Below are positions 11,601-23,600 of a DNA stretch of 64,000 nucleotides, piece after piece (position 1 is the stretch's first letter; each line of letters begins with the position of its first letter). The notes below the pieces were generated by a model, which worked only from the letters and a program-made list of their open reading frames with translations, was not told where the DNA came from and ran no database searches. The stretch is from NCBI GenBank assembly GCA_024291935.2, contig CM044312.1, positions 1,057,501 through 1,121,500 on the forward strand, given 5' to 3'. The DNA is from Okapia johnstoni. Lineage: Eukaryota > Chordata > Mammalia > Artiodactyla > Giraffidae. A program made the translations under genes and the position numbers.

Positions 11601-14600
11601 AAGGAAACAGGATAATAGCTTATTTTGTGTTAAACCTCCCAGGGCCGCTACACGAGCAGCTTGAGATGGTGTGTGTGTTGTGTGGTGGGGTCTCAGCCCA
11701 ACACCCTTTGCAGACATGTGGAACCTGTGCCAAGCACTCGGGGCCACTGGTGGACAGAACAGAATCTGGAATCAAAGGAGTGGCCTTTGGGTGAAAGCTC
11801 AGTGGCTCGTGTCCTTGAGAAGATCACACCCAGCGTGGAAGAGGAGAGCTCCCTCAGAGGGTGGGCTCCACACCTGCCTCCGTCCGTGAGGAAGTGTGCT
11901 CTGACTTCCAGAATGTCTCACAGACTGTCCCCTCTGTCTGGGGTAAAGAAGAACTAGGTCTCCAGAGACCAAACACCAAGTCTGCCCATTCCATCAAGAG
12001 CGTGTGCATGCGTGTGTGTGCGTGTGTTAGTCTGGGTGTGCTGTAAGTGTGTGTGTCTGAGTGCATGCACCCGAGTGTGTGTGTGTCTGGGTGTGCATCT
12101 GCATGAGTGTGTATGTGAGTGCATGCACCCGTCTGAGTGTGTGTCTGTGCATGTGTCTGGGTGTGCATGTCTGAGTGTGGGCACCGTCTGAGTGTGTGTG
12201 TGTCTCAGTGTGTCTGTGCATCTGCATGTGAGAATGTGAGTGTGTATGTAAGTGCATGCACACATCTGAGTGTGTGTGCCTCTGTGAGGGTGTGTGTGCG
12301 TCTGAGTGAGTGTGTGTTTGTGTATGTGAGTGCATGCACCTGTCTGTGTGCATGTGTGTGAGTGCACGTGTCTGAGCATGTATGTCGTGTGTGTCCCTGA
12401 GGGAGGAGGAGTACAGAGGATGGTTTGGGTCCCTGGGAAGTGGACCAGAACACCCTTGACCCGCCTGAGGAGCAGCTCCGGTGGGCGCTGGGACACCAGT
12501 GACCTCGGCGTGGGTGTGTCCCCACCCCACAGTGCTGTGCAGGGTGGTTCTCTTTCCACCTGAGGCTTTTTCTGCTGTTTGAGAAATACGTTGACACCAA
12601 ACCCGGGGTCTCTTTGCTGTGAAAGGACAACCGACAGGCTTCCGGGCTACCAGCCGGCTGGCAGGTCTGAGACTGAGAGCAGACGCCATGGCCACGCAGG
12701 TCCCCAGGTCCTGAAATGGAGACGCTTCCCTCCCAAGTCAGCTGGCTCTGCCAGGAGTGTGTTGCCGATGCCTCCGCTTGCTCCAGGCGCCCGTGGGCTG
12801 AGGACAGCCTGCTGGGCCACACGGCCCTCTCGGCACCACACGGGGAGCAGAGACACCGGGCCGCCCCTTGAAAGGCCACCTTCCTTTCCTCTCGCTGCCT
12901 GGTGCAGAGCCACGACTCGGAACACTCACAACCCTCGTCCAGAGGAGGACTTTCCACCTACCGCTGGGGCCGGGGAGGATGCAGGGAGGCTGCGAGGAGG
13001 CGACGGGGACGGACGCACCCGCAACGGAGAGCAACGACGGCTGGGCAGAGGACCAGCCTCCGCGGGGTGGCCCTGCTGAGGCCGGCACCCAGCATTCCTC
13101 CCCCACAGCCAGCCCCTGCAGACACCTGAATACAAGTGCCTCAACTCGGACACTGTCAGCCAGTTCTTTATTTCCTTTTTTTCTAACAAAATTTGCTGAA
13201 TCTTTGGAAAGAAAGCTTCGTCTCCTCCTCCTCTCCCTCCCCCTCCCCCTCCCCCTGCTTCCCCTCCCCCTCCCTCCCCCCTCCCCTCCTTTCCCTCCCT
13301 TCACCCCCTCCTCCCCCTCCCTCTCCCCTTCCTCCATCCTCCTCCCCGTCTCCCCCCCTCCTCCTCCTCCTCACCCCTCCTCCCCTCCCCCTCCCCCTCC
13401 CCTTCCTCCCTCCTCCTCCCCGTCTCCCCCTCTCCCCCTCCCCTCCTCCTCCCTGTCTCCCCCCCCCCCCCCCTCCCCTCTCCTCCCTGTCTCCCCCTCC
13501 CCCTCCCCTCCTCCCCGTCTCCCCCCCCCCTCCTCCTCCCCATCCCCCTCCTTCCCTTTCCTCCCCCTCCCCCTCCTCCCCCTCCCACTCACCCCCCATG
13601 CCCCACTCTGTGTCTCTTCCTCTCCAGTTCCCCGCCATCCCCTTCTCCCATGGGCCCCCTTGATCACAGAGAGCACATGCTATCGTGGGCATGTGGGGAG
13701 TGGGGGCAGCACGGCCTGTCGCGTCCTCATCTCTCTCCTTCTGTTGACAGTGACGGCGCAGGCAGGAGTGGCACCTACGTCCTGATCGACATGGTTCTCA
13801 ATAAGATGGCCAAAGGTAAGACTCGGAGCCAGGCCGCTTTGTGAGGCTCCGGCCGGATGGTGTTGCCATGGCAACCTCAGTGCAGCAGTCACAGAAAGCC
13901 GTAGGGAAAATTAGCCTGTTGTCCCTTTTCTGAATCGCAGGGAAGCTGTTTGAAGCAAGCATGTTCGTTTCTGAGGGTCCTCCTTTGTCACCACCTCCGC
14001 CTGGGGTCGCACGCCGGGCTCAGTACGCGGTGGGTGATTGGTGTCCTGTGTTAACATCACAAGTGAGGAGAAGGCCATCTTGATTTGCAGGGCTGCAGTG
14101 GCTCAGAAGAGCCTTAAACAAACCCTCCCTGTTGTTAGAACTGTATTTGCAAAATTCAGAGCCTAGACTCTCTGGTGGAGACTGTCTCTGCAGTAGTCCC
14201 CTTTAGACGCCCCGCGTGTAGCAGCGTCTGGGCACTTGGGCTCGGAGGGCTGTGATCTGGCCACAGACGCTGGGTGAGCTCATGGCTTGGGTGGGGTTTA
14301 ACCCCCAAGAGTGCGGGGACTGAGGGGGCTGACAGCTCCCCAATGTGGTCCACACACCAGACCTCTGAGGTGTCCCCTGAGACGCCAGAGCACCCCAGAG
14401 CCAAGTGGGAGATTCCCTCAGGCCCGCCTCTGGGGGAAGCAGGCTCACGTCAGCGGGGAGACCCCAGCCTGACCTGCCGAGGCCCCTCCTTGTCCTCAGC
14501 CTCCCAGGACTTGGGAAGGAAGCACTGGGATGGGTGCCGTCTCCTGGTCTCCTTCCCTCCAGAGAAAACACTGTCTCCTCTACATGGACACACCCGTGCA

Positions 14601-17600
14601 CACACGCACACGTGTGTCCTTAGCTAGGGCGCCTACCTTCCAGGAACCCACTCTTCACCCTTTGCCTGGCAATAAGAGCAGACACCAGTTATAGAAATGG
14701 GTTTCTATACATTGTCAGACAAGTGCCAGCAACTCTGAAATAGGCGTCTTTCTTACTCCGTCTTCTCCTGGTTAAAATAAAAGCAGAAAAGCAGAACACA
14801 CCTCTAGCCCAAGGATATGGTTGCATGAAGATGAAATAGTGGCCATCGTGTTCCACGTGGGACTCCAGGTGGAGTCGGAGCACGGGTGGGCGCCGAGCCC
14901 TACACTGGTGACCAGAGGACCAGCCGGGGCCCAGGGCAGCCCCCCACCCCGTGGGTGCTGCAGGCTCCCTGCCGGCTGTGGGGGCGGGGAACAGTGGGTG
15001 CAGCTCACACACCAGAGGCTGTTTCTCACGCCCTGAGGCAGCGCGGTGCTGAGACATACAGACAAAGAAGCAGCAAACCTGATGCAAACACTCCGTTAAG
15101 ATGGCGCTCTAATAACTTGGCTTGGTCTTAGATCCACAAAGCCAACTCTAGTGGGCAAGTCGTTTTTGCCTGTGTATCTCGGCGACTGTGTCTGTCTCTT
15201 CATTTGCAAGTGCACGGTTTCCGCAAACCCAGCGTCTCCGCGGGACTCCTGCCTCCTCCCCACCCTGTCCCCCCATTCCCTGCCGTCAGGCCCAGAGTGC
15301 TTCCACTTGCTAAACTAAACACCTTCCAAGAATGCGGGTCATCTCGCATGTTTGAGGTGATGCCTGTGTGTGCGAGCAGGTGACACATGGCCTCACGGGC
15401 ACACACCACCGTGTGGAGTCCGGCTCCCCCGAAGGAGTGGGCCCCAGCAGTATTGGAGGGGGTCAGTGTCCAGCTCGCCAGTGAGACGGCACCAGGCACT
15501 GAGCAGAGCCACAGCCTGGGGCAGGGGGCGGTGACTCCCCATCCCAGCTGTGCCCCCCACCCCCGCATCCACCGGTGGTCCTGCCTGCCGCGTCCTGTCA
15601 GATTCCACTGAAAGTGCAGGCTGGCAGCAACAATGTGAGCCCAGCCGTGTGGAACCGGCCCGGGAGGGCGGGTGCTGGGCCCTTTCTGAGATTGGTCACC
15701 CCTCATTCTGCTCCTGACCTGCTCCCCTCTGCCCGAGGGGCCCACGCTGAGCCGTCCCCTGACCTGGGGCCCGGCCGCCGTCTCAGGACAGATCAAAGGG
15801 CAGGGCGGCCCCTCGGCCGGCGAGGGGCCCTTTCCCAGGCCGCCTCAGCGAGCGGCCACCAGGGTTTTGTTCTGGGCCAGGCCGCAGGGCCTGGCTAGTG
15901 GAGCCACCTTTGTCTGGCCTGAGAAGTCGGAGGCCCGACTGCCCGCCTGTGTTCATCAAATGATCAAAGGCCCTGGGCCTGGACACGAAAGCTTTCTTAC
16001 CGTTTCCTTTTCTTAAAAGGAATGAATTGCAGAAGGACTGGAGAAGGCCTCTCCTGCAGCCAGGCCCCCGCGTCAGCCCTGGGCCCCGAGGCCCGCGGGG
16101 GATGCTCAGCGGCCAGGCCGGACCACTGCCTGGGGCCTGGTCTGTTAGCACGCGGACTGGGGGGTGGCTTGGCATCCGAATGGGGCGCTGCGGCTCCGCA
16201 AGGTGGTGGGAAAGCAGGGATCACCCTGGAAAATCCTGCGTATTTTTCCTGTGGCCACAAACGCGTTTCTAACTCAGGGTTACCATCTTGGGTAGAATCA
16301 GGGTTTGGTAGCATTCCCCTCTCACGGAGGAAAGAGCAGCAATGCTGGCTTTGCAGCCAGGGTACTTTCCAAGCCATGCCTTTTACATTTGTGTCTGAGA
16401 CGTCTCTTCGCCCAGGGTTTTTCATATTTCACCACAATTTTTTAAATGAATGGAGAGCGCCAGACAGATGGGGGGGCTTCCCAAGGATCGTGTTGGCTGG
16501 GTTGTCGGGAGGCAGCAGCCTCACTGGCTGAGGGCTGCTCGGCAGGAGCCCCGCCTCTGGGAAGCCGGCCGTGCCTCCTGAGCCCCGGCCACTGGGGTGT
16601 CCGCAGGCCCGGGCCAGCCTGGGAACCTGTTCCTTTTGTTTCACTGGGATTTCATCGCATGACGCAGCGTGTGGGCCCGAGTCCGCAGGTGTGCCAGAGA
16701 CGCCCTGGAAGCTCACGTCGGCTGGGAGTTGGTTCTCAGCAGTCTCAGCACGGAGTGTGAACAGGTGTCCAGCGCCTGTGTGGCCATCTGTCCAGCCCCC
16801 AGGCTCCATCCTCAGCAAGCTCACCTGTTTCCTGTTTCCCTGTCCCACGGTGGCATCGGTGAACATCTCCTCTTCCGAAGGGATGGATAATCCCCACCGT
16901 ACACAGGGTGTGTCGCTTCGTGTCTGGCTTCTCTCTGAGCATCATGTCCTGGGGTTCACCCGTGCTGTGGCAGGTGTCGGGATCGCCTCCCTGGTTGAGG
17001 CAGAGTAACACTCCCTCCCGGGATGGACCACACTTACCTAGTTCACCGTCCATCTGGGGACACGGGTTCCCTGCCCCTTTCAGCTGTGGAATCACTACTC
17101 CTCCAGTCATGGTGTGCAACCGGCTGTCTGGTTTCTGCTCTCAGTTCTTTGGGGTGAAATACCCAGAGTGCAATTGCTGGGCCATGTGGTCTTCTTAGTT
17201 CTGATTTCTCGAGGAGCTCCCATTACTGTTTTCCACAGCAGCTGCACCGTTTTCCATTCCCAACAGCAGCGCCCAAGGAAGGGCTGTAGTTGGTTTCCCC
17301 ACACCCGCTTGAATACTGTCGTTTTCTGGGGCTTTGACAATAGTCATCCTCGTGGCCGTGAGGTCTTGCTGCGGTTTTGCTTTGCATCTTCCTAAAGACT
17401 AGAAATGTCGAGCATCTTTTCATGTGTCTGTTGACCCTTTGGATATTTTCTTTGGGGAAATGAGTATTCAAGTTCTTTTTTTCCATCTTTTAACTGGGCT
17501 GTTTGGTTGTTAATGTGTTGTGGGCATTCTTTATATATTGAGGATATCAACCCCTTATCAGATATGTGGTGGTGCAAATACTTCCTCCCATTCTGGGAGA

Positions 17601-20600
17601 AATAACTTTTCTCCTTGAACTTTAAAACCCAGCACTCCTCCAGAGCTGTACTGCTCAGTCAGCAGCCGCCAGCCACATGTGGCAGCTTACGTGGTGAGAT
17701 TAAAATACTCACCATGTACTGAGCACCCCAATAGCACAGGTGCCCAGGGTCTGCCACACGGACGGTGCAGAGAAGGCTTCCTATGCAGGAAGCCCCGTGC
17801 AGTGGCTCTGCTCCAGAGAGTGTGCCGAGGGTGGTCATGCATGCGTGTCCAGACCACCGTCTCTCTGTCTTCCTGGGCCCCTCGCCCTGTGTCTCCCTCT
17901 CTGGGACCTCTCAACTGGTCTCTTCTGCTCACAGCGGTCGGTGAGGTGTTAGAGTGGCCCCAGGAGACCCCTCTCTTGGGGCCACTCCAGCTCTTTCCTT
18001 CAGGACCCGGGTCCCAGCCCCGGACTGTGGGTAGTAGGCGCCCTTCCCAGCCCCTTTCCCCTCTCATGGGTCCTTCTGCTCCTCTTGGCCACCACCACCG
18101 TCCTATTCCTCCTTTCAGCAAATACTAGGCTGAACCATGGAAGTGCCGTTCCAACCTGCTATTAACTGAGCACCAGGACTTCACAGCGACCCCATCCTCC
18201 TGGGGCCTGCACTCCGCGGAGAGAAACAGGCAGTGTCCGCAGCTCAGTGGGGTGCTGAGCACTGTCGAGGCCCCAGAGTGCAGGGCTGGGGTCTACTTTG
18301 CCCCCTGACCCCGTCACAGAGCCCCCTGTGCATCTGTAGCCTGTCCTCATAGCACCGAGGACCCGAGGGCTCACTGATTCTGACTCCTGGTTGCAAACTG
18401 AGAAAGCAGATCTCCAAGGTTTGGGGACTTGCTGGGAAGCACCCAGCTGGCAAGGCAATGCAGAGCCCTGGCCTTGCTGCAAAGTGGCCAAGCCCCAGTG
18501 GCTGGGGGCATGGGGGCTCAGCACAGCAGAGATGCCACCAGGCTGCGTTGGCCAGGGACACGGTGGAGCAGGCAGCTGGACCCTTACAGCCACAGCGGAA
18601 ACTCCACCAAGGAGGGGAGATGGAGATTGGACGACAGGACCCTGGAAACACTGGCTCGCTGATTCAGGTCTGCCTGGCGCCACGGGGAAGGGGCACGTAG
18701 AGCTGGTCCCGGCAGGACTGATGTGGTGCCACTGGACAAGAGGGCTGGAGGGTTAGGACCCCAGGGGTCTGTGCACACAGGGGTCTGCAGGGAGGGCTGA
18801 GCTGACCCCGGCCATGGACGCACACATGGATGACCCTTCCAGAGGCAGAACTGATTGGGAGAGGCAGGCTGCAAAGAACAGGGTACATCGGGGGAAACGT
18901 CTCACTTTTATGTTTGGCTGAAGCACGAAGACCCGAAGGCCCAGCAGAAAACGGATTCTATAGACCGGTCTGCCTTCTGCGTGGCTTCAAGGTGGTCATG
19001 CCCTGTCCTCAGCTCGTTGGAATTTCAGGCTGAAAGAAGTGTTCAGAACCAGGGAGAAGAGTCTCCCTTTTGCTTGGAGAACTTGTGTCCTGCGAGGTGA
19101 CAGGTGCCCATCTCTTCCCTTGTCTATCCATTTGGAGCTGAGACTCAGGTGGGGGTAGGGGTCCAGGAGCAGCATGGCTGGGGTGTGACTCAGGCCTGGT
19201 TGACATGATACACAAAGTGAATTTAATCAGAGAGAAATGAGACGAAATGGAACCAGCTGTTCCTGGAAAACTTCCTAACAAGCCCATCATCTTATCTGGA
19301 TAGTTTTGTGAACCGTATCCTGCAATTTGCCTCCTAAATGGTCTCCAGCCTGTGGCTCGTCCTGGGCAGGTACAGCTGATGGTTCTTCCCTGTCTCCTAC
19401 CTGCCGACAGGTGGATAGGGGCCCCATGCTCCTCGGACCACAGCAGGGGCTCCTGGCCGGTGTGGCCACCCCCACCCCATGCCTCTCAGGGGTCAGCCCC
19501 GCCCACATGGGCCCCTGTCAGCCCCGCCCACATGGGCCCCTGGCAGCCCCTCCCTCCTCACTCACCCGATGAGAAGCCAGGAACCTGGCTGGACCCCCTC
19601 TGCCGTGGTTCAGGGCCGCCCCTCGCAGAGCACCTCCTTCCCCTGGACAGGCAGCAGCCAGCCTGTCTTCTGGGTTCTCCTCTCACTCGTCCCCAAACCC
19701 CGACGGCCCATGTCCCCATGAGTGTCGTCCCCATCTGTCCTGCTGGCCCTGGCAGGCCTGGCTCTCCGTATTGAGTGGCATCACTTCAGCTCAGAGGCCG
19801 CGACAGTCCTCCTGCCGCACAGGTGCCCTGTAGAGCCATGTGGCCACTCATCCCGGCTGCCTCCCCAACCCAACACACTGTCTCTTTGGAGGCCTCTGAG
19901 GCCCAGGAAGGCTGCCATGCCCCAGCCCCTTTCAGCAATAGTTCACAGCTCCTCAACAGGCGGTGAGGGTCTGTCCCTGCTCCTTCCAAGGACCTCTCAT
20001 CCCTTGCAGGGGATGGGAAGTCCCAGAGCACAGCCACCCAGTCACTGGACAGTGGCGGTCCAAACACCGTGTTAAGAAGGACTATGAGCCCTGTGCTCTG
20101 GACAGGCAGCGGGGTCGGGGACCAGGCCTCTGTCACTTTGCATTAGTGACCCCTCCCCCAAAACTCCTGTAGAACGTTCTGTGACAAGTGCTGACATCTG
20201 TGCTGCCCTCATGAGCTCACAGCACCCCTGGGGCCTCCCTGGGCCCCTGCGTCTCCTTTCACCAGGAGAGGAGGCACGAGGAGTCCTTAGAACAGGGTCC
20301 GGAACTGCTGTCCGCTGAGAAACTGAATGGTACAGTCCCCAGCCAGGCCGCGAACTGGCCGCACACTCAGCTTCTAAACCAGAAATGGACTTGGGGCCGA
20401 GGGGGCCGGAGGGCAAGGAGGGCCTTCAATGGGGTTTGGGGGGCCGCTTGGCATCCAGTTCCCTGGAGTACTCGTCCCACAGTCCACGGGAAACAAGGGT
20501 CTCCCCGTTCAGGGCAGCTGTGGGTCTGTGAGGCCTGTCCGCCCGCGCTCTGACCCTGCAGGGACTCAGGAACGTGTCCAGGGCCCCACGTGCAGGTCCT

Positions 20601-23600
20601 AGGGGAGGTGGGCTGGCCCCTGCTCCCGAGCCTTCGTGTCATCGAGGACTCAGTGGGTCCCCCCCCTCTTCTCTGCAGCCACAGACATCACCCAGATGAC
20701 CACTCACTGTCCCCTTGGAATTCTGACCCATCCACTGGGGACCTGAGTGTGTCCTGGGCCGTGTGTGTCCCGCATGGCTCCTTGTTGTCACTCAGGCTGT
20801 GGTGCTGAGAGGTATTGAGGTTCCAGTGGCGGAGGTCTCTGCCTCTGCGTCTGGCCCAGCTGCGACTGCAAGGAGTGGGTGAGATCAGGGGCAGGGTTGG
20901 GGGATGATGGGGGGGGGCAAGGTTAGGGGTGTGATCAGGGGGCGGGGCTGGGGGTGTGATCAGAGGCAGGGTTGAGGTGATCAGGGGTTGGGGGTGGGGT
21001 GTGAACAGGGGCGGGGTTGGGGTGGTCAGGGGGCGGGGTTAGGGTGCGACGAGGGGGCAGGGTTGGGGTGGACAGGGGTTGGGTTAGGGGGCTGATCAGG
21101 GTTGGGTTTAGGGGTGTGATCAGGGGGCAGAGTTGGGGGGTGATCCAAACAGGGAGCGAGCGTCTGGCCGACTCTGGCCTCTCAGCTACTCCTGGCCTTC
21201 CCGCCCACCGTTCCTCTACGAGTTTAGCAGTCTCTCCTTCCAGATGGCCTGCGTCTGCAGCCGCAGAGTGCTCGCAGGCCCACGGTGCCGGGCTCCAGTC
21301 CGGGGCGTTGCTCCCGGGGGTGCGCCCAGCATCACAGCTGGGCCTGACCGTGCATCGCCAGATGCGTCACGGGGTTCCCGCACCTCTGGCGTGTTATGTG
21401 GTGGCGACCTTACTGGGGCGATGTATACACAGTCCTACTCGTGTTTTTTATGAAGATTTGGAGGCATCCCAGTTTCTCCTGAAAAAATGTTATCGAGTTA
21501 GTTTCTAAAAGCAAGAGAATACCTGGGCTATTAGGGTTCTGAGGTCCCCAGTTATCAGTGAACAAGATGCTCATTTGTCTCCTTCATCCCAGCGAGACCT
21601 CATGAAAGGGAGATTACAGTTAATCTAGAGAGCTTGCCAAAAATTGTCCTCGTTGTAATTTTGACAAAAATTCCACCGATTCAGAGCATCCAGAAACATG
21701 AAGTAGAAACTGCTTGGCTCGGAAGACCCAGGACAGAGCATGCGTGTGTGTGTGCACGCGCGCGCCCCTGGGGAGCGTGTAGGAGCTGTGTGCACAGTGT
21801 GAGCAGGCATGCATGTGCGTGTGCACGCACGCACCCCTGGGGAGCATGTAGGCGCTGCCTCCTGTGTGCACAGTGTGAGCATGCATGCGTGTGTGTGTGT
21901 GTCAGTGTGGGGCTGAGGTCAGGAGGGGGCACCCCCACTGGAGGCACCCGGAGTGGGAGGAGGGCTGTCCTCTGGCTGCGGTGACAGCCACTCAGGCCGA
22001 CCACCGGGTGAGGACTCACACAGCCCCTGCCCATCACTGCCCAGCCCTTCCTTCCAAAACGGAGCTCAGCTGACAAGCACAGACCCTGGGGCCCAGCTCA
22101 GCACACGGACAGCTCTGCCCCGGCCCTGGCCCCTTCAGGTGTATTCAGCGTTTCCTGGGTCCCCCCAGAGGGTGGGGTCGAGACACTTTCCTCCCGCAAG
22201 ATTCAGACCTCTTTCTCTTGCGCACTCGACGCGTAATGTCGTTTATGCTGAAGAGAGAGGGACCCACCGCCTCCCCGCAGTGCGGCTCGCAAAGCCTTCT
22301 GGGTAAAGCTCGGAGCGGGACGCCTTTCTGTTTCTGACAGGACGTCACTGGGGCCCGGGACGCGCCGCTGAAGGGACAGAGGGGCTGGCTCCTGACCACG
22401 CGCCGTGGCCCGGTCACGGGGAGGAGCGGCGCGGCCAAGGTCGCGGGTCCCCCGCCTCCCTCGCCCGCTGGCCGGCTCCGGGAAATCAGGCAGGCCGGGG
22501 ACAGGCGCCGGTGGCCTGTTTGCTTGGTTTTCTCCCACTTCAGGTTGATTCTCTCGTCATAAAAAAAAAGCAGTTTTAATATTTTTAGCACTAGTGCTCT
22601 TTTAATGTTTCTCCTGTAATGGTTACTGCTTCTATCTAAAGCTTACAAAACCTCTGTTGTCCTGAAAGCGCATTTAACCGATATATGAACTCCAGAGCCG
22701 ATGGCCCGAGAGCCTTAGGAAGCTGAAGCCCCAGCTGCTCCTGTGTACCGAGCGGTGCCCGGGCTGGCCCCAGCCAGGCTCTCTCAGGACCCAGCCAGCC
22801 GGCCCGTGTGCCTGGAGTCGGCAGTGTGCCCGTGGGGTCGTGGGCACCGGGAGAGACGGGTCAGGCTGGATGCTCACCTCGTACGTTGCTGGGCCCACAC
22901 CCACAGGCAGCCTCTGCCTCAGTCGCACATTCATGCAGCCACCAGCTCACACTGACCACAGAACGACTCACATGTGTTCCTCTGGCGTCTGAACAGCGGT
23001 GACGCCTCTCCGGTGGGAGAGACCGAGAGCCTGTCCCCAAACCACCCCGAGCACTCCCGGTGCTGGTTTTGTTGGCCCGTCTTCTGTCTGAGTTTTATTT
23101 GCATCTGTGAAGGCTGAGCACTGAAGAATTGATGCTTTCAAACTGTGGTGCTGGAGGAGACTCTTGAGAGTCCCTTGGACTGCAAGCAGATCAAACCAGT
23201 GAATACTAAAGGAGATCGACCTGAATATTCATCGGAAGGACTGATGTTCAAGTTCCAATACTTTGGCCACCTGATGCAAAGAGCTGACTCAGTGGAAAAG
23301 ACCCTGATGCTGGGGAAGATTGAGGGCAGGAGAAGGGGACGACAGAGGATGAGATGGTTGGATGGCATCACCAACTCAATGGACATGAGTTTGAGATCAC
23401 CATCCGGGAGATGGTGAAGGACAGAGGAGCCTGGAGTGCTGCAGTCCATGGGGTCACAAAGAGTCACTGTTCACATGCCTTTCAACCTGGGCAGCGCACT
23501 GCGTGTATCCATTCACCTGGACTCTAATGTGTGGTCTGTTGAATGGGATTTGTAGAGAGAACTCCATCTAAATGTTCTCCTTCAGGTGACGCTACTCCAG

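Larger units (their letters stand above)
11485..13750 (+). other. PTPRN2: PTPRN2 GC-AG intron (2.3 kb)
   Basis: Splits the Ser codon of the P-loop. It starts with GCAAGT and ends CTTCTGTTGACAG. Two unusual tracts fill much of it: a TG-rich repeat (12,000-12,400) and a CCTCCC polypyrimidine tract (13,221-13,598) whose end is only about 150 bp from the acceptor. Confidence 0.88.

Noticed and set aside
13183..13692. Gly/Arg/Glu-rich open frame on the minus strand
   Set aside because: Mirror image of the same polypyrimidine tract; low complexity only.
12868..13785. 305-codon open frame on the + strand
   Set aside because: It is mostly the CCTCCC tract read as Pro/Ser/Leu, crosses the PTPRN2 acceptor in the wrong frame, and has no domain.
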